Assembly (NCBI GenBank): GCA_001898625.1
Contig: MKUP01000023.1
Coordinates: 62,001 to 126,000 of the forward strand
Length of the DNA: 64,000 bases
Source of the DNA: Burkholderiales bacterium 67-32
GTDB taxonomy: Bacteria; Pseudomonadota; Gammaproteobacteria; Burkholderiales; Burkholderiaceae_B
Direction of reading: 5' to 3'
Part shown: piece by piece, positions 18,129-26,059 of the stretch
How positions within the stretch are numbered: position 1 is the first letter of the stretch
Layout of the letters: the number at the start of each line of letters is the position of its first letter
Position numbers and translations under genes: made by a program
The notes under the pieces: generated by a model
Told to the model about the DNA's origin: nothing
The model's input: the letters and a program-made list of their open reading frames with translations, nothing else
Database searches by the model: none

Positions 18129-19382
18129 ATGGAGGCAGCAGAGGCGCTGGTCAGTTGGCCCAGCGAAGGCATCACCCGGGTGCCGTTCCAGGTCTTTTCC
18201 GACCAAGAGGTCTACGACAGGGAACAGCAGCGGATCTTCCGCGGTCCGGTCTGGCAGTTTCTTTGTATCGAACAGGACATTCCCGAGCCCGGCGACGTCG
18301 TTACGACCTGGATGGGCGAGACGCCGGTGATCGTCGCGCGCGACCACGACGGCCAGGTCAACGCCATGGTCAACCGCTGCGCCCACAAGGGCGCGCTGGT
18401 CGCGTTGAAGGCCAAGGACAAGGTCAAGAACCTGACCTGTGTCTACCATGCATGGTCGTACCGGTTGGATGGCCAATTACGGTCCATCGCCTTCCAGAAC
18501 GGCGTCAACGGCAAGGGCGGCATGCCCGAGGACTTCGACGTCGACGCGCATCGGCTGCAACCGGTGCGCGTCCAGGTTTTCTGCGGGCTGGTGTTCGGCA
18601 CGCTGTCGGACGAAACGCCGCCGCTGGACGAGTTCCTGGGGCCGCGCATGAGCGCTTTCATCCAGCGCAACTTCGGCCGGCCGCTGAAGGTGCTGGGCCG
18701 GCACAGCCAGATCATCCACAACAACTGGAAGCTGTATGCCGAGAACGTGCGGGATTCCTATCACGCGACGCTGCTGCATACCTTCTACACGACCTTCAAG
18801 GTCAACCGCCTGGACATGGACGGGGGCATCATCCTGTCCGACCGCAAGTGGCACCACATCAGCTATTCCAAGCGCGCCACCTTCAACCTCGACAAGGAGT
18901 ACCTGACGGCCGAGGTGCACTCCGCCAAGTACGGCGCGAAGCACGGCGAATCGGCGCTGGAGGGGCCCGAACTGCTGGATGCCTGGGAGGAGTTCGACGA
19001 CGGCATCACCCACAGCATCCAGACCGTGTTCCCCAACGTGGTGTTCCAGTTCACGCTCAATTCGCTGGCCATCCGCTTCTTCGTGCCCCAGGGCGTGGAC
19101 AAGACCGAGCTGAAGTGGATTTTCCTGGGCTACGAGCGCGATACGCCCGAACAGTCGAAGATGCGCATCATGCAGTCCAACCTGACCGGCGCGGCCGGCC
19201 TGGTGGCGCTGGAAGACGGCTGCATCAACGAGTTCGTGCAGCGGGGCACGGTGGGGTCGGGCCGGCGCGCGGCGTTCATCGAGATGGGCGGCCGCGTGGC
19301 CGAATCGAACGAGTCGTCGCGGGCCACCGAGGCTTCCGTCAGGGGGTTCTGGCACGGCTATCGCGACATCATGGGATTCTGA
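18129..19382 (+). CDS. Ring-hydroxylating oxygenase, large (alpha) subunit
   Basis: Catalytic subunit of a Rieske non-heme iron oxygenase that inserts oxygen into an aromatic ring. The 417-residue protein starts at ATG 18129 with GGAG 6 nt upstream. The Rieske cluster ligands are in CAHKG (Cys84, His86) and CVYH (Cys104, His107). The mononuclear iron site is in ENVRDSYHATLLH (His212, His217, with Asp209 as the bridging residue), and LEDGCINEFVQRG is the C-terminal signature. The chain resembles anthranilate, salicylate and terephthalate oxygenases; the substrate is not assignable. The beta subunit follows 13 nt later. No reductase or ferredoxin gene is adjacent, so electrons must come from a partner encoded elsewhere. 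Confidence 0.9.
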   Translation: MEAAEALVSWPSEGITRVPFQVFSDQEVYDREQQRIFRGPVWQFLCIEQDIPEPGDVVTTWMGETPVIVARDHDGQVNAMVNRCAHKGALVALKAKDKVKNLTCVYHAWSYRLDGQLRSIAFQNGVNGKGGMPEDFDVDAHRLQPVRVQVFCGLVFGTLSDETPPLDEFLGPRMSAFIQRNFGRPLKVLGRHSQIIHNNWKLYAENVRDSYHATLLHTFYTTFKVNRLDMDGGIILSDRKWHHISYSKRATFNLDKEYLTAEVHSAKYGAKHGESALEGPELLDAWEEFDDGITHSIQTVFPNVVFQFTLNSLAIRFFVPQGVDKTELKWIFLGYERDTPEQSKMRIMQSNLTGAAGLVALEDGCINEFVQRGTVGSGRRAAFIEMGGRVAESNESSRATEASVRGFWHGYRDIMGF

Positions 19383-19395
19383 CGGAACGCTGATC

Positions 19396-19902
19396 ATGCA
19401 GACCACCATTTGTACTTCTTCTTCCCCCGCCGTGCGCGAGGAGGTCCAGGCCGCGATCGGCAGGCTGATGGCCGATTACGCCCACGCGCTGGACGACGAT
19501 GATCTGGAGTCCTGGCCGGACTTCTTCACCGACGACGGCAGCTACCGGCTGACCACGCGCGAGAACGTGGCGGCCGGCCTGCCGGTGGGCATCATCCATT
19601 GCGAGGGGCGCGGCATGCTGCGCGACCGCGTCGCGGCGCTGCGCACCGCCAACATCTTCGAGCCGCACTGCTACACGCACGTGCTGGGCCCCAGCCGCAT
19701 CGCCGCGGTGGGCGACGGCAGCTGGCGCGTACGTTCCAATTTCAGCGTCTATCGTACGTTCGAGACCGGCGAGTCCCGGCTGTACGGGGTCGGCAAGTAC
19801 CTGGACATCGTCCACGCCCAGGGCGACGGCCCGCGCCTGCGGGAACGCGTGGTCGTGCTGGACTCGCGCTGCGTCGACGTGCTGACCGTCATTCCACTAT
19901 AA
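19396..19902 (+). CDS. Ring-hydroxylating oxygenase, small (beta) subunit
   Basis: A 168-residue structural subunit of the alpha3beta3 oxygenase, with the SnoaL/NTF2-like fold. The N-terminal helix EEVQAAIGRLMADYAHALDDDDLESWPDFF is followed by YRLTTRENVAAGLPVGIIH and a GRGMLRDRVAALR helix. The closing strands are WRVRSNFSVYRTFETGESRLYG and LRERVVVLDSRCVD. It has no cofactor ligands, as usual. It is cotranscribed with the alpha subunit and followed after about 31 nt by a solute receptor gene with a strong GGAGGAGA ribosome site. Beta subunits of this length occur with anthranilate and benzoate dioxygenases. Confidence 0.88.
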   Translation: MQTTICTSSSPAVREEVQAAIGRLMADYAHALDDDDLESWPDFFTDDGSYRLTTRENVAAGLPVGIIHCEGRGMLRDRVAALRTANIFEPHCYTHVLGPSRIAAVGDGSWRVRSNFSVYRTFETGESRLYGVGKYLDIVHAQGDGPRLRERVVVLDSRCVDVLTVIPL

Positions 19903-19933
19903 AGGGCGCGCTGCGCACCGGAGGAGACACACC

Positions 19934-20908
19934 ATGAAGAAAAGCTTGAAGGCCGCCGGCCTGGCCGCCGCGGCATGGACCGCCTGTATCGCGTCGTCGC
20001 AAGCCGCCGACGACACGGATTGGCCGAAACATACCGTGCGGCTGATCGTGCCGTACGCCCCGGGCGGCATTGCCGACCAGATGGCACGCATCACGGCCGA
20101 GGCGTTGCAGGCCGCGTTCAAGCAGCCGTTCATCGTCGAGAACAAGCCCGGCGCCAGCGGCAGCCTGGCGACGTCCTACGTGGCCAAGAGCAAGCCCGAC
20201 GGCTATACGCTGCTGGTGGGCCTGGCCGCACCCCAGGCCCTGAACCAGTTCATCTACAAGGTGGACTACCACGGACTGAACGACTTCGCGCCGGTGGCGC
20301 TGCTGAACACCAACCCGCTGATCCTGGCGGTGCATCCCACGCTGCCGGTCAAGACCGTGGGCGACGTGATCGCCTACGCACGCAAGTATCCAGGCAAGCT
20401 GAATTTCGGCGGCGCGGGCGGGCTGACGCAGTTCGCCGGCGAAGTCTTCAAGTACGACACCAAGACCGACATGGTGCACGTGCGCTACCGTGGCGGCGCG
20501 CCGGCCGTGGCGGCCGCCGTGGCCGGCGACGTGCAGATGACCTTCGCCAACTACTCCGACGTGCAGCCCTGGATCGAGTCTGGCCGGCTGCGCGCGGTCG
20601 CCATCACCAGTCCCAAGCGCTACCCACGGAATCCCGACCTGCCCACCATCGCCGAGTCGGGCGTGCCGGGTTTCGGCATGGACGGCTGGACGGGCCTGCT
20701 GGCACCGGCCGGGACACCTCCCGCCATTGTCCAGAAGATGTCGGTGGTGGTGCGCAAGGCCCTGAACGAGCCCGCGATGAAGGACAAGCTCGAGGCCATG
20801 GGCAGTCCGCCCGGAGATATGACGCCGGAGGAGTTCCGGGTTTTCGTGGCGGGCGAGATCAAGCGCTGGCAAAGCTTCGTGGCCGAGTCCGGGATCAAGG
20901 TGGAATAG
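19934..20908 (+). CDS. Bug-family solute receptor (TctC-like)
   Basis: Periplasmic binding protein of the tripartite tricarboxylate transporter type, a family greatly expanded in Bordetella. The 324-residue protein has a signal peptide ending in CIASSQAA (about residue 24). The fold signatures are VRLIVPYAPGGIADQMAR, FIVENKPGASGSLA, YTLLVGL and PEEFRVFVAGEIKRW. No TctA or TctB membrane genes are adjacent, as is common for Bug orphans. It may work with a permease elsewhere or act as a sensor. Its place between oxygenase and sulfurtransferase genes suggests an aromatic acid ligand, which is inference. Confidence 0.9.
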   Translation: MKKSLKAAGLAAAAWTACIASSQAADDTDWPKHTVRLIVPYAPGGIADQMARITAEALQAAFKQPFIVENKPGASGSLATSYVAKSKPDGYTLLVGLAAPQALNQFIYKVDYHGLNDFAPVALLNTNPLILAVHPTLPVKTVGDVIAYARKYPGKLNFGGAGGLTQFAGEVFKYDTKTDMVHVRYRGGAPAVAAAVAGDVQMTFANYSDVQPWIESGRLRAVAITSPKRYPRNPDLPTIAESGVPGFGMDGWTGLLAPAGTPPAIVQKMSVVVRKALNEPAMKDKLEAMGSPPGDMTPEEFRVFVAGEIKRWQSFVAESGIKVE

Positions 20909-20911
20909 GGC

Positions 20912-22114
20912 ATGGCCAAGAAAGGTGAAACGGCCCCGATGCCGACCGGACTACTGATCACCGCCTCCGAGCTGGCCCGCGTGGCGGGCGGCGCGGGAGT
21001 GGCCATTCTGGACTGCACCAGCCACCTGCCCACGGAGCGGCGTGACGCGCGCCGCGAGTTCGAGGCGGCGCACATTCCGGGCGCGCGTTTCGTGGACCTG
21101 GCCGAGATCAGCGATCCGGCGTCCGGCCTGCCCACGATGCTGCCTTCGGCGGCGCAGTTCGAGGCCGTCATGCGCAAGCAGGGCATTCAGGCCAGGGATC
21201 TCGTCGTGGTGTACGACACCCATGGCATACGGACCGCGCCACGGCTATGGTGGATGTTCCGGGGCTATGGCCACGAGCGGGTGGCGGTACTGGACGGCGG
21301 CTTGCCCGCGTGGCGGGCGGCCGGCGGCGCGGTGGAGCAGGGCTCGGCCACGCCCGCGCGGGAAGGGGACTGGAGCGCGATGCGCGAGCACGACGCGGTG
21401 GCCGATACCGCCGCGACGCGGGCCGCCGCGGCGAATGTCTCGTCCCAGGTGGTGGACGCGCGCAGCGCCGAGCGCTTCCGGGGGCTGGCGCCCGAGCCAC
21501 GCCCGGGGCTGCGGGCCGGCCACATCCCGGGCAGCGTCAACCTGCCCTACGAACACCTGCTCGACCCGGTCTCGCATGGCTACCTGCCGGACGACCGGCT
21601 GGTCGAAGTCATGCGGGCGCATGGGCTCGGGCTGGGGCGGGACACGCGCTTCGTCTGTTCCTGCGGGTCCGGCGTGTCGGCCTGCGTGCTGGCGCTGGCC
21701 TTGCACAAGCTGGGCGAGCGCGACGTCCGGGTCTACGACGGATCCTGGACGCAATGGGGCAGCGATGCGGCCCTGCCGGTCGAGACCGGAGATGGCCATG
21801 CCTATGCCTTGAAGACCTATGTGGCGGCGCCCGGCAAGTTCGCGGCCATGCGCGACCGTTTCCTGTCCTCGGCCGCGCCGCTGCTGGCCGAGCAAGGGCT
21901 GTTGCTGGAACGGAGCTGGACGCCGCCCGAGGCGCCCGACACCTTCGTCTACCTGCTGAAATGGCGGCCGGGCGTGGATTTCGATCAGGCCTGGGACGCC
22001 TTCGCGCGGGATCCGCGCTGGCTGGACGTGAAGCGCCGCTCGGAAGCCGAAGGACCCCTGATCGCGCGCCAGGAGTCTATGATGCTGGGTACTTCAACAG
22101 AGGAGATGCGGTGA
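20912..22114 (+). CDS. 3-mercaptopyruvate sulfurtransferase with NIPSNAP-like tail
   Basis: Two tandem rhodanese domains in 400 residues. Domain 1 (about 14-140) has the inactive form with HIPGARFVDLAEISD and DTHGIRTAPRLWWMF. Domain 2 (about 165-290) carries the active loop CGSGVSAC with catalytic Cys251; that loop is the mercaptopyruvate type rather than thiosulfate type. After the sulfurtransferase, about residues 296-395 read YALKTYVAAPGKFAAMRDRF and FVYLLKWRPG, resembling a NIPSNAP (ferredoxin-like) domain. I know this as a separate family, so the fusion is unusual. The gene starts 3 nt after the Bug receptor stop. The next gene begins at the last base of its stop. A catabolic or detoxification role with its neighbours is inferred. 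Confidence 0.8.
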   Translation: MAKKGETAPMPTGLLITASELARVAGGAGVAILDCTSHLPTERRDARREFEAAHIPGARFVDLAEISDPASGLPTMLPSAAQFEAVMRKQGIQARDLVVVYDTHGIRTAPRLWWMFRGYGHERVAVLDGGLPAWRAAGGAVEQGSATPAREGDWSAMREHDAVADTAATRAAAANVSSQVVDARSAERFRGLAPEPRPGLRAGHIPGSVNLPYEHLLDPVSHGYLPDDRLVEVMRAHGLGLGRDTRFVCSCGSGVSACVLALALHKLGERDVRVYDGSWTQWGSDAALPVETGDGHAYALKTYVAAPGKFAAMRDRFLSSAAPLLAEQGLLLERSWTPPEAPDTFVYLLKWRPGVDFDQAWDAFARDPRWLDVKRRSEAEGPLIARQESMMLGTSTEEMR

Positions 22115-22905
22115 TGAGCGCGCAGGGCAAGTTCGATGCGGGATCGGGCCTTTACTACACGGAGCAGGGGCCGTCGACGGGGGAGGCGGTGCTGCTGGTC
22201 CATTCGATCATGTCCGATGGGGCCAGTTGGGCGCAGCAGGCGGCCTGGCTGGCACGCCGGTACCGGGTGGTCGCCATCGATCTGCCGGGCCACGGCCAGG
22301 CGCCCGTCGCCGGCGAGGTAACGCTGTCTGGCCTGGCCGATGCGGTCACGCGGCTGGCCGACACGCTCGGCTTCGCGCGTTTCCATTTCATGGGGGTATC
22401 GCTGGGGGCCATGATCGGCTTCGATCTGGCCACGCGCCATGCCGCGCGGCTGGCCAGCCTGGTGGCCTGCGATGCGCCGTCCAGCACGCCGGACAACTAC
22501 GCGGCGTTGTGGGACGAGCGGATCGCGCGCGCCCGGCGCGACGGCATGGCGGCGCTGGTGGACGAGACCCTGGCGCGGTGGTTCACGCCCCCCACGCTGG
22601 CTGAGGCGACGGACCTCGTCGCGCGGGTCCGCGAGCAGATCCTGAAAACGCCGGTGGAAGGCTACGCGCACTGCGCCCGGGCGATCAGCCGCTTCGACTA
22701 TCGCGACGGGCTGGCGCGCAGTCCGGTCAGGGCGACGCTGACGGCGGGCGAGGCCGATGGGGTCATCGTGCCGGCCATGCGCGAACAGGCGCAGGCGATG
22801 CCGCATGGCCAGTGGGTGGAGATACCCGGCGCCGGCCACCTGCCGCAGCTCGAGAACCCGGTCGCCTTCGAGGCCATGATGGCGGGGCACTTCGGCGAGG
22901 CGTAG
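22114..22905 (+). CDS. Alpha/beta hydrolase (enol-lactonase-like)
   Basis: A 263-residue hydrolase of the 3-oxoadipate enol-lactonase type. The oxyanion region is LLVHSIMSDGASW and the nucleophile elbow is MGVSLGAM (Ser). A VRATLTAGEADGVIVP segment supplies the acid Asp, and the C-terminal GAGHLPQLENP carries the catalytic His. The ATG at 22114 overlaps the previous stop by one base, and AGGAG lies 8 nt upstream. It is the last gene of the oxygenase-Bug-sulfurtransferase unit. Only 4 nt separate its stop from the stop of the convergent LysR gene. A role in ring-cleavage product hydrolysis is plausible but unproven. Confidence 0.83.
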   Translation: MSAQGKFDAGSGLYYTEQGPSTGEAVLLVHSIMSDGASWAQQAAWLARRYRVVAIDLPGHGQAPVAGEVTLSGLADAVTRLADTLGFARFHFMGVSLGAMIGFDLATRHAARLASLVACDAPSSTPDNYAALWDERIARARRDGMAALVDETLARWFTPPTLAEATDLVARVREQILKTPVEGYAHCARAISRFDYRDGLARSPVRATLTAGEADGVIVPAMREQAQAMPHGQWVEIPGAGHLPQLENPVAFEAMMAGHFGEA

Positions 22906-22909
22906 GGGT

Positions 22910-23812
22910 TCAGGCGTCCTGCGATTTGCGGATGGCGTCCGCCAGGTACTTGAGCATCGCCCGGGTGGCGCGGGGCACGCTGGTGCGCGAGACGATGTAG
23001 GCGTTGAGCGGCAGGCGGGGTTCCCACTCGGGCACGATGCGCTTGAGGCGCCCGCCGGGTACGTAGTCGCGTCCCAGTATCTCCGGGATCAGCCCCACGC
23101 CGGTTCCACAGGCCACCATCTCGCGCAGCAGCCGGATGCTGTTGACACGCGCCCGCACCCGGCCCAGCGCGGAGCGGCCCGCGCCCGACGGCACGGTGTT
23201 CCACAGGCTTTGCCCGGATTGCAGCTCGGTCACCACCCAGTCGAGCGCGGGCAGCGTGGCCAGGGAGACGGGCTGCGGCAGGCCGGCCTCATAGGTCGGG
23301 CTGCAATAGAGTCCGTAGCGGATCTCGCCCAGCTTGCGCACCGTCAGCCGCGACGGCTTGGGTTCGCCGAAGGCGATCAGGATGTCCACGCCTTCGCCGA
23401 TCAGGTCGATGGGGCGCGTGGTGGTATCGACCACGATCTGCAGGTCGTTGTGTTCCAGGGCGAATTCCGAGATGGCCTGGCCCAGCCACGCGGTGCCGAA
23501 CTCGATGGGCATCGCGACGTGGAGCGTGCCGGACATGCTGGTGGCGCTGCGGGCGATCTTGCGCGCGATGCTGTCGCGGGCGCGCGCGATGTCGGCGCAT
23601 TCCTGCAGCAGGTCCAGGCCTAGCGCGGTGGGCGAAACCTTGCGCGTATTGCGTTTGAGCAGCATCGCGCCACAGCTTTTCTCCAGCGCGATCAGGCGGC
23701 GGCTGAGCGTGGCGCGCGGCACGCCCAGCTTGTTCGCGGCCGACGTGAGCGAGCCGCTTTCCACCACGGATTGGAACAGCATCAGATCGTCGAGATCGAG
23801 TGACAGCTGCAT
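22910..23812 (-). CDS. LysR-family regulator (CrgA/DsdC-like)
   Basis: A 300-residue LysR regulator. The HTH is LSLDLDDLMLFQSVVESG followed by SLTSAANKLGVPRATLSRRLIALEK, with the wing MLLKRNTRKVSPTALG. The effector domain has SGTLHVAMPIEFG and GLIPEILGRDYVPGG. It ends 4 nt from the convergent hydrolase gene and diverges from the CHAT gene by about 120 bp. A CCTAT and ATAGG inverted repeat lies between them. Whether it controls itself, the CHAT-TPS locus or the upstream oxygenase unit cannot be decided from position alone. Confidence 0.86.
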   Translation of the reverse strand: MQLSLDLDDLMLFQSVVESGSLTSAANKLGVPRATLSRRLIALEKSCGAMLLKRNTRKVSPTALGLDLLQECADIARARDSIARKIARSATSMSGTLHVAMPIEFGTAWLGQAISEFALEHNDLQIVVDTTTRPIDLIGEGVDILIAFGEPKPSRLTVRKLGEIRYGLYCSPTYEAGLPQPVSLATLPALDWVVTELQSGQSLWNTVPSGAGRSALGRVRARVNSIRLLREMVACGTGVGLIPEILGRDYVPGGRLKRIVPEWEPRLPLNAYIVSRTSVPRATRAMLKYLADAIRKSQDA

Positions 23813-23841
23813 GTCGCGGCCTTACCCCTTTAGCGCTATGT

Positions 23842-23856
23842 CCTATTGCGTATAGG
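23842..23856. promoter_or_regulatory. Inverted repeat between divergent LysR and CHAT genes
   Basis: CCTAT and ATAGG arms around 5 nt, in the 123-bp divergent spacer. It is the only symmetric motif seen there and is a candidate LysR operator, although the geometry is shorter than a classical T-N11-A box. Confidence 0.35.
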
Positions 23857-23935
23857 CATGTTAGCGCACGCTACCTAGACTTCGTTCCTATATCCATGGC
23901 GGGAGGCGCCCGCTGCGAACGTGGAGCACGAGAGC

Positions 23936-26056
23936 ATGGGGCGGGCGATGCGGAAGGAGAGGTTCTGGAGCGGCGCGCGCGGAGCCGTCTGCGCGCTGGC
24001 GTTCGGACTGGCCTTTTCCGCGGCCCGGGCCCAGGAGCCCGTGCCCGATGCCGAGGTGGGGCAGGCCGCGCAGGAGCGGCTGGCCGACGCCGATACCCTG
24101 CTGGCGCTGACCCAGGACGGCGCGATCCTGTATGCCCAGGATCCGGTCAAGCTCAGCGGCTACCAGTATTGCAGTCAGGCGGTGGCGCTGGCCGAGCAGG
24201 GCGAGTTCCGGCAGAGCGTGCGCGCCGCCAGCAAGGCGCTGCACCTGGCCCAGGCCACCAAGGATCCCAACCTGGCCGCGCTGGCCAACCGCGACCTGGC
24301 GATCGCTTACAGCTATGCGGGCCGCCTGGACAAGGCGGAGTCCTTCGCGCGCGAGGCGCTGCGGCATTCGCCCAAGGAGCCCGAGAAAGTCCTGGGGCCC
24401 GTGAACAAGGTACTGGGCGACGTCGAGGCCCGGCGCGGCGACTATCCCGCGGCGATCAAGAGCTACGAGGCTGCGCTGGCCAGCAGTTCGGAGCGCTATG
24501 CGCCCCTGGTGCGGGTGTCGCTGGTCAACGCGCTGGCGGAGACCGGGGATGCCGCACGGGCAAGGCAGATGCTGGACGCCACCGCGCAACCGGCCGACCC
24601 GACCCTGGCCACGCAATGGCAACGCACCCGTGCGCGTGTCCTGCTGGCCGAGAACCGGCCGCAAGAAGCGGCGGACCTGTACCGTTCGCTCACGACGCGG
24701 CAGACCGGCACCGACAGCGGCTACTACCAGCTTTGGGCGTGGGACGGCGTGGCGCGTAGCGAGATGGCGCTGGGCAACAAGCCGGCGGCGGCCGATGCGC
24801 TGGGCAAGGCGCTCGACGGCGTGGACGCGGTGCGCGCGCGCTTTCGCAGCGACGAATTCAAGATGGGCTTGTTCTCGGACATGCAATCCGTGTTCGAACG
24901 CGCGATCGGCCTCTACAGCGATCTGGGCAACGCGCCGGCGGCGTTCGAACTGAGCGAGCGCAGCCGCAGCCGTGCGCTGCTGGATGCGGTACGGGGGCGC
25001 GGCCATGTGCCGGATGCCGCCACGGCCACGCTGTCGCTGTCGGGCCTGCAGCAGTCACTGGCGCCGGACGAGCGCGTCATCCAGTTCCATGCCTTGCCCG
25101 AGCGCCTCCAGGCCTGGATCGTGGGGCCGTCCGAGCTGCGGGAAGTGTCCATCCCCATCGGGCGCGATGACCTGGCCAAGCTGGTCGATGCCTTCCGCGA
25201 CCTGATCGTCAACGGCAAGCGCGGCGCGGTGGATGGCGCGGCCAAGGTGGGCCAACTGCTGATCGCGCCGCTGGGCATCGCGCCCGGGCAGCGGCTGATC
25301 GTCGTGCCGCACGGCCCGTTGCACTACCTTCCGTTCCAGGCCCTGCGCCTGAACGATGCCTACCTGATCGAAAGCCATGCGATGTCGGTGGCGCCGTCGA
25401 TGAGCATCGCCGTGCAACTGGCGCGCAGGACGCCGCGTGTCGCGCCCACGCTGACCGCCTTCGGCAATCCGCGCATCGAGGACCAGTACGACCTGCCGGG
25501 CGCGGAGCGCGAGGTACAGGAACTGGCGCGGCTGTTCCCGCAGAAGAACGTTTTCATGGGCACCGCCGCCACCAAGACCCAGTTCAAGGAAGCCGCGGCC
25601 CGCGCTCCCCTGATCCACGTGGCCGCTCACGCGCAGGCCGATACCGTGGATCCGCTCTATTCGCGCATCCTGCTGGCCAACGAGGACGGCCGGCAGAGCT
25701 TCCTGGAGGCGCGCGAGATCCTGGGGCTGGACATGAACCACACCGCATTGGTGACGCTGTCGGCGTGCGAGTCGGGGCTGGGCCGGATCGCGCAGGGCGA
25801 CGAGGTGCTGGGGTTCACGCGGTCGTTCCTGTCCGCCGGATCGTCCAGCCTGATCGCGTCGCTGTGGCCGGTGTCCGACGATGCCGCGGAACTGCTGATG
25901 AGCACCCTGTACGCCGAACTGGCCAAGGGCAACGATATCCAGCGGGCGATGCAGGCTGGCCAGCTTGCCGTCCTCAAGCGTAACAAGATGGCGCACCCGT
26001 TCTTCTGGGCGCCGTTCAACCTGATCGGGAACTGGCGCCTGACGGTGGAGGGCTGA
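23936..26056 (+). CDS. Exported TPR-CHAT caspase-like protease
   Basis: A 706-residue protein with three parts. An N-terminal signal peptide (FWSGARGAVCALAFGLAFSA, ending ARAQ) indicates export, unlike most studied CHAT proteins. TPR-like helical repeats span about residues 60-330 (e.g. GEFRQSVRAASKALHLAQAT, YAGRLDKAESFAREALRH). A C-terminal CHAT domain spans about 400-700, with FHALPERLQAWIV, HGPLHYLPFQAL, and the catalytic pair: His565 in IHVAAHA and Cys611 in SACESGLG. The start is ambiguous: GTG 23921, ATG 23936 and ATG 23948 all keep the signal; 23936 is chosen because GGAG lies 9 nt upstream. It starts the CHAT-tpsB-tpsA unit, ending 3 nt before tpsB. It may process the TpsA exoprotein or cell-surface targets; that is inference. 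Confidence 0.83.
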   Translation: MGRAMRKERFWSGARGAVCALAFGLAFSAARAQEPVPDAEVGQAAQERLADADTLLALTQDGAILYAQDPVKLSGYQYCSQAVALAEQGEFRQSVRAASKALHLAQATKDPNLAALANRDLAIAYSYAGRLDKAESFAREALRHSPKEPEKVLGPVNKVLGDVEARRGDYPAAIKSYEAALASSSERYAPLVRVSLVNALAETGDAARARQMLDATAQPADPTLATQWQRTRARVLLAENRPQEAADLYRSLTTRQTGTDSGYYQLWAWDGVARSEMALGNKPAAADALGKALDGVDAVRARFRSDEFKMGLFSDMQSVFERAIGLYSDLGNAPAAFELSERSRSRALLDAVRGRGHVPDAATATLSLSGLQQSLAPDERVIQFHALPERLQAWIVGPSELREVSIPIGRDDLAKLVDAFRDLIVNGKRGAVDGAAKVGQLLIAPLGIAPGQRLIVVPHGPLHYLPFQALRLNDAYLIESHAMSVAPSMSIAVQLARRTPRVAPTLTAFGNPRIEDQYDLPGAEREVQELARLFPQKNVFMGTAATKTQFKEAAARAPLIHVAAHAQADTVDPLYSRILLANEDGRQSFLEAREILGLDMNHTALVTLSACESGLGRIAQGDEVLGFTRSFLSAGSSSLIASLWPVSDDAAELLMSTLYAELAKGNDIQRAMQAGQLAVLKRNKMAHPFFWAPFNLIGNWRLTVEG

Positions 26057-26059
26057 AGC

